Below are positions 49,230-60,055 of a stretch of 64,000 nt of DNA, piece by piece. A program made the translations under genes and the position numbers. This DNA is from Trachythela sp. YZ-2020. Lineage: Eukaryota > Cnidaria > Anthozoa > Malacalcyonacea > Clavulariidae. The notes under the pieces were generated by a model. That model made no database searches, was not told the DNA's origin, and was given only the letters and a program-made list of their open reading frames with translations. Position 1 is the first letter of the stretch. The number at the start of each line of letters is the position of its first letter. The stretch is from contig JADLSH010000216.1 of assembly GCA_016169945.1 (NCBI GenBank), positions 1,283,001 to 1,347,000 of the forward strand. Reading direction: 5' to 3'.

Positions 49230-49375
49230 ACAGAAATTTATATACATTTTTAGACCTAGCCAGGAGCAGTTGCGAAAAATGCAACGTAGGCCCTCTGGCA
49301 GGAATTTAACCTGCGGCCCTGCGATTCTGGTGCAGCGCTCTAACCAACTCAGCTACAGAGTCCAGTTGCTGAGCT
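49230..49375 (-). mobile_element. tRNA-derived SINE
   Basis: On the minus strand, 49363-49290 folds like a tRNA. Box A is intact (tagctgagttggt), the T-arm is gcagg-ttaaatt-cctgc with a weakened box B (ggttaaattcc), and the anticodon arm ctgca-ccagaat-cgcag has one mismatch. Acceptor pairs 2 and 3 are lost, so it is not a working tRNA. It is followed by a tRNA-unrelated body with a hairpin (gttgcatttttcgcaac), which I recall from cnidarian SINEs. This points to a SINE rather than a tRNA gene. Confidence 0.55.
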
Positions 49376-49802
49376 ATTAACCGCAAGTTTGGTATATAAG
49401 ATGGGAGTAATGCCAGTATATGTTGTATGGGTAAATATTAAGATTTTTCTAAGCATCTCGTTCAATAATCTTACATAATCTTACAATTTGCATAAACGTT
49501 GTCTTGCTCTATTTCAGTGCATCTGTCACATTACACTGCATGTGATACTTCCTCCTGCTTGTGTGACAATATGTGACTCTTGTTTAAGCACTCGCCCCCT
49601 CTCCACCCAAAGCATTATATATTTTGTGAGTTGGCCAGATTGTCCTGATGGGTGCACCCTAACTAAGCTTTTTAGATTTTGTATTTGAGGTAAGCCATCC
49701 TATTCTATAATATTTGCTCTTCAGGTCTTCAACATCTCATGAAATAAAACACTTTGAAACAAAACTAATCTATAAAGTATGTATATATATATACAGTGAC
49801 AA

Positions 49803-50551
49803 CTACCTCCTCCACAGGCGCTTTATTAATTGGATCGGGCTTGGAAAATTAGGGAAGGGACGCACGGGCGGCATAAAAAATGCGGGTAAGGCGAAGGGAA
49901 GCGCCTGCTGACTAATGTTCTCAAGATGGCAGAAGCTATTCACCACTTATTTGACTATAATCGTCCGGAGAAAGAGTTTGTTAATGATTCTTATGAACGT
50001 AGGCTCTTACAAAAGGTTAAGGAAGGTGGGAAAGTACTTTGCCCTAACTATCACGCTTCTGATGGCAAAATAAATGAGCATATATACTTTTAGATTTGTT
50101 ATACATATTTGTTATTATTTTGCATATAATTTTCCTTTCAAGTTATACATATTCGTAGTCAAATACATACTACATACTGAATGACACATTAATGATGTCG
50201 ACATCACTATCACTGAAGTCAATTGAACCCTTCGCATTTTGAGTGCATTTTTCGGTGTTGTCGCCCATCGAGACTGAGGACAAAAACACTTTGATTCAAC
50301 GTTTCATATTTCGATTAATATGGATCATATTTCAGCAATAACTTTTAAAATATACCCATCTAAGATGGAGAACACGAAAATATATCGTTTTACGCTGTGA
50401 TGGGCAATATTTCAGCCAGATTTTTTTGGATTCCCGATTGTCGACATTTATGCCTGATTTTCGACCATTACTTGGCAGGCCATTCGTCTACTCTTTCCCC
50501 AGAAGCAAAATATCACCCGCCCGCGGGAAAAAGGGCCTGAGGAGGAGGTAG
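49803..50551. mobile_element. 749-bp DNA transposon with 9-bp duplication (Mutator-like)
   Basis: Ends are ctacctcctccacaggc and the inverse of gcctgaggaggaggtag; the 9-bp cagtgacaa is duplicated exactly on both sides (49794-49802, 50552-50560). A 9-bp duplication suggests a Mutator-like element (MULE), with Merlin as the alternative. Inside lie two short frames on opposite strands and no transposase. Confidence 0.8.
49926..50093 (+). CDS. short ORF (55 aa) inside the 749-bp element, unknown
   Basis: ATG in a good context (aagATGG) opens MAEAIHHLFDYNRPEKEF…, a charged 55-residue frame ending TAG. Composition looks protein-like and GC is higher than nearby, but no family is recognised. May be a captured exon or a transposase N-terminus. 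Confidence 0.35.
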   Translation: MAEAIHHLFDYNRPEKEFVNDSYERRLLQKVKEGGKVLCPNYHASDGKINEHIYF

Positions 50552-50751
50552 CAGTGACAATGCAAAATTGTACAAACACATAACGTACTATAAGCATTGC
50601 TAATGTACTTTGACAACTATGTCAAGTATATAAACAGATCGTGCTGTTTGGGTGTTTAATACTAAATAGTTGCCCTCAATTTTTGTCATTCTTGAAATAA
50701 ATTATTATAATTCCTTTGACTTCATGTTTTATCTATATTGTATGGACATAC

Positions 50752-50815
50752 TTGCATTAATTTGTAGATATTCGGCATATTCCTCCACGTTTACAAATTC
50801 TGACGATTCCGCCAT
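50752..50815 (-). CDS. possible first coding exon, unknown gene
   Basis: ATG gives MAESSEFVNVEEYAEYLQIN and ends at a good donor, gcaa|gtatgt. About 50 bp before the start is a half-CRE, gtgacgtcaa, and an inverted pair gtgctagtcctcta/tagaggactaggcac surrounds it. No downstream exon is found before the 749-bp element, so the gene is either interrupted or the exon is a remnant. Confidence 0.35.
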
Positions 50816-51241
50816 ATTGGAAAACATTTTGTGCTAGTCCTCTAGCGCGCATTTCATTCGGTGACGTCAAGGAAATATAGAATGTGCATATAGAGGACTA
50901 GGCACTAGTCTGGATGGCCGATGCCAAACATAAAGAACTGGGTACTAGCCACACAAACTGTGCAGGTATTTGCAGGTATACGATGCACTGCATAATAAGT
51001 GCGGGAACGTGCGGGTATTAGTCTAGGACCTGTATAGGAGTTTGTATGCGTTTCATTTACCACAGGCAATCTCAACTGTTTTAGGGTAAAATGACCATGG
51101 CGGTCAACATGGCATAGATGCCAAAACCTGAATCCGGGACGAAAGTCCTGAAAATGACCCCACCCTGAAACGGCAGTGCCGACATAGCTCTAACTTCCGA
51201 AAAGCAGAAGCGACAGCCTTCCTAAGTGCTTATAGTGTTTA

Positions 51242-51603
51242 GGCCCCGTTTACATGAGACCGGGACGATTTCGTTTTGGTCATAGTATTATTTATAATAG
51301 ATGTTTACATGAGACCGGGACGAAAAATCGCTCAGACCGGTCTGAGTTCATCCCGCTCGCTGGAACGAACTGACTATCAGAGCGGGATGAATGTAAACAC
51401 AAATTATTTTCAGACCGGTCTGAATTTTGATACAACGCTGATAATAAACAAGGGTGGACAATTAACAGCATCAATTGTGGAATGCACATTTGATATACGC
51501 AATAAAGTGTGTAATACTTTTCGTACCGGTCTCATGTAAACCTACTGACAATTTCAATTTTCATCCCATTCTGACTTCGTCCCGGTCTCATGTAAACGGG
51601 GCC
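51242..51603. mobile_element. 362-bp Harbinger-type MITE with TTA duplication
   Basis: Terminal repeats ggccccgtttacatgagacc and inverse; TTA is present on both sides. The right arm shows the empty site (gtgtttagaagg), confirming insertion and duplication. A second inner copy of tttacatgagaccgggacg lies at 51303, and cagaccggtctg palindromes occur at about 51338 and 51411. A TTA/TAA target and GGCC-rich ends are typical of PIF/Harbinger. Confidence 0.9.
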
Positions 51604-51735
51604 TTAGAAGGTTGCTTTTAGGGGTGGTTATTGGAAGGAAAAAATAGTCTAAGTATAATATTTTACAAGAAAATGACCATGCACCACCCCAGGTCATCTG
51701 CTAATTATCCATGAAATAACTAATATACCTGGCAG

Positions 51736-51856
51736 CCACTCTGGAAAGTTTGTATCGCGCAACCGAGATCTCGGGCGCGCAAATTTGATTCCTCTATACA
51801 TTTACTATTAAATTTTCGAAATCTCGGTTGCGCAATTTCCAAACTTTCCAGTCAGG
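51736..51856. mobile_element. 121-bp miniature element with 8-bp duplication
   Basis: cctggcag is duplicated on both sides (51728-51735 and 51857-51864); the right arm has one copy (the empty site). Ends ctggaaagtttg…gcgcaaccgagat and the inverse with small differences. It is mostly two inverted arms; 8-bp duplication points to hAT. Confidence 0.88.
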
Positions 51857-52378
51857 CCTGGCAGAGATTAAATTTTCTTATTTCCTAACAATTTTTTCAT
51901 GGGATGAAAAACTATGCTTAATTTAATATAATTATTGTAGATTTCATAAGGATTGACATTGTTTTGTTTAAATATAATGCATTTTATTTCACTTACCCCT
52001 CACCAAAACAAGATTTCAGCCATATCTTGCCGTCTTGTTTGCTTTTTATCGCCGAGTCTCGCAAGTATCATCCAATTGTTGTACTTTTACATAATGATAG
52101 ATGGCTAAAGAATATTTCAACCACGTTTCGTCAAGTTTTGAAGCAGTGCAGTGTATTTTATCTTCGATATTGTGTCCTTCGATATTTCGTCAAATATGCG
52201 GCCATTGCATTTTTATCCTTATTTATTGCAATATTTCCTGGCAGAAATTGCAAAATTTCCTGGCAAATTTCCGGGCATTTCCTTTTTTTATATTTAGCCT
52301 TTAGAAATTTCCCTATACAATTACTTTATGGTTTCCGTGTTTGGATGGCCTGATCCAAACACGCGGGAATGTTGCGAG

Positions 52379-53026
52379 CAGGGTTTCCACTTGCAAGGAA
52401 ATTTCCCTGCAAAAGGAAATTTTGGCCTTTGCAAGGAAGAATGCAAGGAAATAAGTTTACAAGGAAATGGCAAGGAAATTTAGCCTCAAGCAAGGAAATT
52501 GAAAGGAAATTTTAAGATGTCAGATTCTTTGCTGCCTCAAATGCAAAATGAACAACATAACCTGGTTTCTGCATGTAAAATCTTCCCCAGAACGCAGGAA
52601 AGGCCATTTCAGAGACTCCTGAATTCAAAATTTTCCAGGGGAGCATGCCCCCGGACCACCCTACAGTTTTCCTATCTTCCCATGCCCTGGGACCAAACTA
52701 ATGTTCCACCGCCACTGTGAGATTCTGTGAGACACAACCCAACCTCGTACCCAGGGCTTCTCGGCAGATGAGGCATTCATGCGCTCAACCTCGTACCCAG
52801 GGTTTTGTGCTAATGCCACAAGCGCAGAAACCTTGGGTACGAGGTTGTAATGGTGGGCTTCATAGTCTCCGAGAAGTCCCCGAGTATAAGAGATTTGATA
52901 ATTTTAATAAGAACTGCAAGGAAATTTGAAGGGAAATTTCGTGATTTTTGCAAGGAAATTTAAATTAAAAAAAGGAAACTTAACGCTCGAAGAAGGAAAT
53001 TTCACTTACGACTTGTGGAAGCACTG
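52379..53026. mobile_element. 648-bp hAT-type element
   Basis: Left end cagggtttccacttg, right end inverse cagtgcttccacaag; gttgcgag is duplicated exactly (52371-52378 and 53027-53034). CAGGG-like ends and 8-bp duplications are hallmarks of hAT. At least ten copies of caaggaaat cluster just inside both ends. The middle carries another repeat family (52516-52847) and no transposase. Confidence 0.88.
52740..52847. mobile_element. caacctcgtaccc repeat (short inverted-repeat element)
   Basis: Two left ends (caacctcgtacccaggg at 52740 and 52786) and one right end (ccttgggtacgaggttg). I recall this family as very common in anthozoan genomes; it lies nested within the hAT-type element. Target duplication not resolved. 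Confidence 0.55.
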
Positions 53027-53070
53027 GTTGCGAGAGTTAAGAAAAGCGCGCGAAATCTCGAGCCGAAGGC

Positions 53071-53742
53071 GAGTGGCCGCATATTTGACGAAATATCGAA
53101 GATAAAATACACAGCACTGCTTCAAAACTTGACGAAACTTGGTTGAAATCTTCTTTAGCCATCTATCATTATGTAAAAGTACAACAATGGGATGATACTT
53201 GCGAGACTCGGCGATAAAAAGCAAACAAGACGGCAAAATATGGCCGAAATCGATGGGGGGTAAGTGAAATAAAATGTATTATATTTAAACAAAACAATGT
53301 CAATCCTTATGAAATCTATAATAATTATATTAAATTAAGCATAGTTTTTCATCCCATGATAAAATTTGTTAGGAAATAAGAAAATTTAATCTCTGCCAGG
53401 TATATTAGTTATTTCATGGATAATTGGCAGTTGACCTGGGCTGGTGCATGGTAATTTTCTTGTAAAATATTATACTTAGACAAATTTTCCTTCCAATAAC
53501 CACTCCTAAAGGCAACCTTCTAAACACCATAAGCACTTCAGAAAGGCTGTCACTTCTCCTTTCTCGAAGTTAGAGCTATGTCGGCACTGCCGTTTCAGGG
53601 TGGGGTCATTTTCAGGACTTTCTTCCCGGATTCAGGTTTTGGCACATATGCCATGTTGACCGCCATGGTCATTTCACCCTAAAACAGTTGAGATTACCTG
53701 TGGTAAATGAAACGCATACAAACTCCTAGACAGGTCCTAGAC
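53071..53742. repeat. large inverted repeat, right arm
   Basis: Inverse of the left arm without its two insertions. On the plus strand it contains atATGGCCGAAATCGATGG|gtaagt (from 53240), which looks like a short first exon with donor. Confidence 0.85.
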
Positions 53743-53762
53743 TATATGTTGGTATGTCATAT

Positions 53763-53987
<225 letters not shown>

Positions 53988-54650
53988 TCATTAAAGGTTT
54001 CTGAGGGGGGTGGGTTAGTCCACTACACCCCTTCCAGCACCCATAAAACACTATAATAGAATGCTTTTTGACATCATTGACTGTATTCTATGAATTATAA
54101 CATGCACTGTGTTTAAAATCAGGGATAAGCAATCTACCTGTCAAAACGCGCTGCGCTCACTACATGTACGTCTGTCCCTCCCCCCATCCATCCCCAAGAA
54201 AATATGTGTCCCCTTGGTCAAAGTATGTGCAGACTTGACTGTTCACTGTTGCTTGCCAATATGTTATGTAGCAAAATTTAAGCTTGTATGGTTGTACTAA
54301 CCACAAACTGTTACTAACTTTGCTACCCACATTCAAAAATACTCGTACAGAAGATGGATGGATGGGTATCTGGCTAGGCCCATGTTTAAAATCACTTAGA
54401 AGTTTCCATCATCTTGAAGGCCCTTACTATGCTTACCAAGAAGCACGCCCCTGGTACCTGACGTCTTGGCAGCATATGGTACACAGGTACTGCTGTATGG
54501 TTGCCCACAACTAGAGATCCACTTTTTTTCTATACTTTTATATTTTGCAAACAGTGATTAATAAGTAAATAAATTATTACTAAATGATCATTATTGGCGT
54601 TTGCCTTGGGCCCTCAGGGTGAGATATAGATTCAGGGCCTTAGGGGTGAA
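53988..54650. repeat. dispersed block, copy A
   Basis: ggggggtgggttagtccac… through ggcgtttgccttgggccctc, shared with 55440-56100 and 60055-60720 at about 95%. No gene recognised. Copy A diverges after aaaatatttaa. Confidence 0.75.
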
Positions 54651-55170
54651 AAGTACCTTAAATAAGAATGATTTATGTTAAAATATTTAAAGGATGAAGC
54701 ATTTTTGTTATAATTTACACTGGTGGCGAAAGGGCACCCTAGCTTTTGGAGTATTTGTACCGCTATATAAGATGAACCAACTTGGCCAACTGGGATGATC
54801 CTTTATGATAACCATTGTCCAAGTAATAAGTAGTAAGTACTATCTTGCCAAATCTACAAATCTTGCCACTAGCAAAATGAAAAAATGCTGGCCTAAACAT
54901 CCTCTCATGGGCAGATATGCAACTGAGCCTCAGGATGCAAGAATTGAATACTGCAACTCTAATGAGTGGTGGGGGAATGGGAGGCGGCTCTCTTTTACAG
55001 GGTAAGTGTTTGACAAGGGGTGTCTGGTAAGGGGTGAAGTACGTGGAGATGTAATTTTTACTTTTTGGTACCAGTTAGGGCAGTAAACTTCAACCTATTT
55101 ACAACATTAATTGATCTTAAATCACTTAAGTTGAACTCAAACTACCAAACCAGACAAATTTTGTTTGTAT
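54651..55170. other. stretch without recognised feature
   Basis: Between copies A and B; short frames only, no repeat named. Confidence 0.4.
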
Positions 55171-55440
55171 GGATTCATATGGTTTGTCCCCAGTGTGTGT
55201 CCCAGTATGTGTTCTTTTATGTCTTTCCAAAATATTTATTGATGAATATCTAAATATTTTTCTACAAACATCACTTCCATGAGATTTGTTCTCCAGTATG
55301 TGCTCTTTTATGTGCTACTAAATTGCTTGATCTAGAAAATCTTTTCTTACAAACATATTCACATGAAGAGGTTGCCTCTAGTTTGACATGTTTGCTAGAA
55401 TCATAATTATATCTTTTATTACAGACATGACATTCATTAA
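55171..55440 (-). pseudogene. C2H2 zinc-finger remnant (copy B), at least two fingers
   Basis: On the minus strand, [20 protein letters not shown] is followed, after a frame change, by DVCRKIFRYSSINILERHKR and THTG and a repeated HTGDKPYE. This gives two C2H2 fingers in tandem, so the source was a multi-finger protein. Confidence 0.6.
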
Positions 55441-57128
55441 AGGTTTCTGAGGGGGGTGGGTTAGTCCACTACACCCCTTCCAGCACCCATAAGACACTAT
55501 AATAGAATGCTTTTTGACATCATTGACTGTATTCTATGAATTATAACATGCACTGTGTTTAAAATCAAGGATAAGCAATCTACCTGTCAACCAATCTACG
55601 GCTATCCCCCCCCCATGCATCCCCAAGAAAATATGTGTCCCCTTGGTCAAAGTATGTGCAGACTTGACTGTTCACTGTTGCTTGTCAATATGTTATGTAG
55701 CAAAATTTAAGCTTGTATGGTTGTACTAACTACAAACTGTTACTAACTTTGCTGCCCACATTCAAAAATACTCTTTCAGAAGATGGGTGGATGGGTATCT
55801 GGCTAGGCCCATGTTTAAAATCACTTAGAAGTTTCCATCATCTTGAAGGCCCTTACTAGGCTTACCAAGAAGCACGCCCCTGGTACCTGACGTCTTGGCA
55901 GCATATGGTACACAGGTACAGTGCTGTATTGTTGCCCACAACTAGAGATCCACTTTTTTTCTATACTTTTATATTTTGCAAACTGTGATTAATAAGTAAA
56001 TAAATTATTACTAAATGATCATTATTGGCGTTTGCCTTGGGCCCTCAGGGTGAGATATAGATTCAGGGCCTTATTTGTGAAAAGTACCTTAAATAACAAT
56101 GATTTATGTTAAAATATTTAAATAATTCCTGCATATATGTTTCTTAATTGGCTTCATGCCATTCCTGTTTTCCCAGGGGTAGGGGTTTTACTAAAATTTT
56201 GCCTATCTGATCTTCCCACAATGAGTCTAAAGTACACCAACTAAGTATTTAATCTTAGCGTGGGCGCTAACTTGAGTAATGATTTTCTTATCTTGTCCAC
56301 CCTAATTTTTGACGTAATAAGGATAATCACAATATCAGCGTCAACACTCATTGTTCAGTAATCATACAGACTATACATTAACTTTGACTATGATTGAGAA
56401 AAATTCTGTGTGAAAGTCCTTTCTCACCTAAGAATAAGGTACCTGGCGTTTCCTGACCATTCTGATATTATAACAATATAAGTACTTCGGAGCAGGAAAA
56501 CAAAAAACAAGTTAAACAACAGTAGAAAAGATAGAATATAAAATCCACTCCTTAGCTAAACGCCATATAATGTAAATGAAATTTTCGTGACCGAAAATGA
56601 GAACTTTATTATGTTTCGTTTGTCCACAGTAGCTTGTGAAAGTTGACTATTTTTTCTGACGAAAGGGCTGGTCAGCGGCCCGATTGAACGTATAGCTTTT
56701 TAAAACCTTATTTTTTTACCTTTATAACTGTAAAATTTGATTAATGACCGTTCTAGAGAAAGTATTCAAATATAATGTCAAGCAAATAAGCGTACTTCTA
56801 CATCGCGAAACCGCGATAAATAACTCTGGCAAAGTCGAGCCATCTATTTGACGCGCGGCCCGCTTGTATTAATTTCACACTTCCGTGAACACACAACTTT
56901 GGTATCGGTAAATTTGCGTTTTGGAGAAATAACCTATTGAACGTTTAATGATATATTATTATTTATTGCACTTTTTTAAAGACTAAACGATCGAAACATC
57001 TTTCATATCTGCAACACACAACGCAAACAAGAACGCGAAAAATGGTGTTAAATGCGGCTCAGATTGCCGAACGTCAAATACGTCTAGCATAGTACAAATT
57101 GTTTCGAAAAATTTCCTCTTAAACTTAC

Positions 57129-57222
57129 CTTTCTGCGATTTTTCAAGAGATGATCCTTCTAGATTGATTGTCATTCTACCATATCCTATGGTAGTTAAAA
57201 TTTTAGGATGTATATCGAGCAT
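57129..57222 (-). CDS. possible first coding exon, unknown gene (copy B)
   Basis: ATG gives MLDIHPKILTTIGYGRMTIN and ends at cagaaag|gtaagt, a strong donor. The frame reads on without stop into the intron-like part (57128-56983), which may be by chance. An inverted-repeat element sits just upstream (57256-57430). No family recognised. Confidence 0.35.
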
Positions 57223-57255
57223 GAGCAACTCATGTGAACACTGGATTTCGTGACC

Positions 57256-57430
57256 GACATGATAAATCAACTTTCAAGAGATGTAAAATCAACTTGTTTA
57301 CTTAATACGGGAAAACCCTGAGATTATCAAATGACGTCACGTGCCAAAGTACCTGCAAAGACATGAATTATTGTTTTGGTTGTCAATTACGTTAATATAT
57401 TACATCTCTTGAAAGTTGATTTATCATGTC
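57256..57430. mobile_element. 175-bp inverted-repeat element (copy B)
   Basis: gacatgataaatcaactttc…agagatgtaa faces its exact inverse about 110 bp away, giving 30-bp perfect arms. Between them is atgacgtcacgtg, a CRE plus E-box. Target duplication not clear. Confidence 0.65.
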
Positions 57431-57522
57431 ATTATCACAAAACTTTTAACTAACCATTATGCATGCATTAAATGAAGTTTAATGTAAATGTTGTATATGT
57501 ACTATTTCCATTGGAGTCCCAG

Positions 57523-57792
57523 CTATATATATATATATATAGTCAAATCTGCAGACATGCATGTTTCGCCGTTCAACGGCTCGTCAGTGCAGCTTGTAAC
57601 GCAGTCTAGATGAGAGTGACTTCGTATTTATACACCATACTCTTGCCCTCACCAAGCGCATGTGGTACAATACTCAGACACAGCGCATCCAGAAATGCGT
57701 GGCCAGAGTGCTCAAACGACCACAAGGGAAGTGAGCTTTTGCATTATAGCTTATAGCCACCAATTATATATATATATATATATATATATCCA
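57523..57792. repeat. ribozyme monomer flanked by (TA)n tracts (copy 1)
   Basis: Monomer starts tcaaatctgcagac and ends ccaccaatt followed by (TA)n; a TA tract also lies directly before it. Insertion into a TA microsatellite would explain both. Confidence 0.6.
57549..57592 (-). ncRNA. hammerhead ribozyme, type I (copy 1)
   Basis: Minus-strand RNA: stem I strand CUGCA, core CUGACGA, stem II GCCG-UUGAA-CGGC, core GAA, stem III ACA-UGCA-UGU, cleavage triplet GUC (cut between 57554 and 57553), then UGCAG closing stem I. Beyond a small internal loop, CAA and UUG extend stem I. All invariant core bases are present. Short stem III and an internal loop in stem I are typical of the hammerheads of Penelope-like elements and animal retrozymes. 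A (TA)n tract lies next to the unit. Confidence 0.88.
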
Positions 57793-58331
57793 GTTTATGA
57801 TATCCGTGTATTGATCATCTTTCATTTACATGGACAAAGATGACCATTTCCATTCCAACAAACTTTTAACCCTTGCATTCGTTCATTTATTTCTTCTTTC
57901 TTTATTTGATACTATACGAAAGAATTTTATAAGCAATTGGTTCGCCAGAAGAGGCATCTATGTCCCAGAATTTATAGACATAAGTTACTGCAAGTGTCAT
58001 GGTCGTCTCCACGATCGACTTTGAAATCGCATTTAAATCCATTCCTTCGTCTATATTCCACGATTGACGATGCAAACCACTAGAAGGGTTACTTTACACA
58101 CTCAAAAAGGTGTTTGAGTTCAAAAATGTGTTTTTTTTCTCAAGAAATAGCCGACTTTTCAAGATGATTTATCCAAATGTAATTGTTTTTATAGTAAAAT
58201 TAAATACACACGTTCCTGGGACCCAGTCCCCCGGAAGACGCTACTTTTTTTCCAAAATAGCGACTTCGAGCCTTTATATCTCCGAAACTAAAAATCTAAG
58301 CCAAAAACTAATCTAGAACATATAAACTAAC

Positions 58332-59021
58332 TTTTTATGTTCTATCCGAATCAGTAAAAACCCATTTTGGGTTCATAAGCACTTTAAAGGACATTGGCAC
58401 CGAAAATGTTTATTCCTTATATTTATAGAGCATGCCTACGGAATACTTAATTTCATAGTTTCCCTTGTCCATCGCATTTAGTTGTTGAGAAAATTTGTGT
58501 CAAAGTTCAACAGTCGTCTGCCATTTTGAAAAAAACGGCGTATGCTAATTATGTAATGACGTCATTAGATGGGTTGACACAATTTCTCTAATATAAACTC
58601 TATAGTGTTTACCACACGCGGTAAACTTTGCGGCAAAATAGACGGCAGAAAGGTTTTAATAAGTGTGTAACATGTTTGTACCACTACTTTTGATACTATT
58701 TGTTCCAATTCCGCGTGAAATAGACGCATAAATTCGAATATCACATAGGAAATCCTTATGCAATGTTATGCTATTATTGTCTATATCCCCTGAATGTCTC
58801 GCTGGTAAATGCATAAAAATTGCTCAAATTGCAAAACAATCAAATCTCTATCAGCACGTTCAGTTACCAGTTCCAATTATTATTGAAATACAACAGTAAA
58901 TAAAATTGTCACAATGTAGTCTTGTTTAATAGCTGTTTATGTATTGTTAGACGGCAAAGCTTAATAAATAAATGTGGTCTATTCTAATACTAACTATTAA
59001 ACCTAAGTAGCTGGCGCAATT
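58332..59021. other. stretch without recognised gene
   Basis: AT-rich and apparently single copy in the window. Contains the palindromic CRE aatgacgtcatt at 58555. Confidence 0.4.
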
Positions 59022-59781
59022 ATGATATACATTGAAAATACACAAGAATAAAGGCCTAAAAATTTGGATAGTTCATCATTGAGATTTGAACTACTCCTTT
59101 TATACTTTCAATGCAGTTGGACAGTGTATAGTATAAAGAAGCGCTATTACATAAAACAAACTACAAATAGCATGCTGTATTCGCATTCATAGTATATTAT
59201 TGATTGTTGTCGAGAGTATATCGCTTCATCGCTTGTATTGACAGTGCAAATTTAAGTTACCCATGATTATTGAAATAAAAGTATAAAACAAACAAGATTA
59301 ATACAACTACAGTCATTTTGAAGAGCGAAGAGAATACCGGTATGTCAGTTAATAGCAAGTCTTCAGTGCGGCAACGCATTAAATTATTAATTTCTATTTT
59401 AATGATATACATTGAAAATACACAAGAATAAAGGCCTAAGAATTTGGATAGTTCATCATTGAGATTTGAACTACTCCTTTTATACTTTCAATGCAGTTGG
59501 ACAGTGTAGTATAAAGAAGCGCTATTACATAAAACAAACTACAAATAGCATGCTGTATTCGCATTCATAGTATATTATTGATTGTTGTAGAGAGTATATC
59601 GCTTCATCGCTTGTATTGACAGTGCAAATTTAAGTTACCCATGATTATTGAAATAAAAGTATAAAACAAACAAGATTAATACAACTACAGTCATTTTGAA
59701 AAGCGAAGAGAATACCGGTATGTCAGTTAATAGCAAGTCTTCAGTGCGGCAACGCATTAAATTATTAATTTCTATTTTAAT
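59022..59781. repeat. 380-bp tandem duplication
   Basis: atgatatacattgaaaatac… occurs at 59022 and again at 59402, with about 98% identity. Frames inside differ by indels, so no gene is supported. Confidence 0.85.
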
Positions 59782-59962
59782 GATCAGTTATTCCCTAATC
59801 CCTACCCATATGCGCGTCTTGACTTTTCGTAAAAAAGAGTATAACAAAAGATCTAAAAATATTAGAGTTCTCACTTCTATAATTGATATTGTGTGTTGAC
59901 GCAATTAATAACTATATTTACTGAATTACTGTAACCAGCTTCATCATGTATAATTCACAACT

Positions 59963-60055
59963 ATATTCACATGAAGAGGTTGCCTCTAGTTTGGCATGTT
60001 TGCTAGAATCATAATTATATAGTTTATTACAGACATGACATTCATTAAAGGTTTC
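59963..60055 (-). pseudogene. C2H2 zinc-finger fragment (copy C)
   Basis: Only the part downstream of the finger in copies A and B remains (ttcacatgaagaggttgcc…), so this is a truncated fragment without a full finger. Confidence 0.4.

Larger units (their letters stand above)
51019..52205. repeat. large inverted repeat, left arm
   Basis: Matches the inverse of 53071-53742 over about 700 bp (ctaggacctgt…; gtaaaatgaccatggcggtc; ctaacttccgaaaag; tatccatgaaataac; caaatatgcggcca), at high but not perfect identity. It is longer because of two insertions (51242-51603 and 51736-51856) that the right arm lacks. Confidence 0.85.
55355..58331. repeat. segmental duplication, copy B
   Basis: Almost identical to 59963-63284 in order and sequence, including the zinc-finger end, the short inverted-repeat element, the hammerhead ribozyme and the (TA)n tract. 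Copy C carries about 360 bp more near 62437-62795. Confidence 0.85.

Noticed and set aside
49290..49363. Functional tRNA gene (anticodon AGA)
   Set aside because: Two acceptor-stem pairs are lost, box B is weakened, a Ser-type anticodon without a long variable arm is inconsistent, and a SINE-like body follows.
57830..58316. Frames beginning MDKDDHFHSNKL and MFEFKNVFFFSRN, also seen in copy C
   Set aside because: They are preserved only by the segmental duplication. The first has a different N-terminus in the two copies, the second has a T-run length difference, and no family is recognised.
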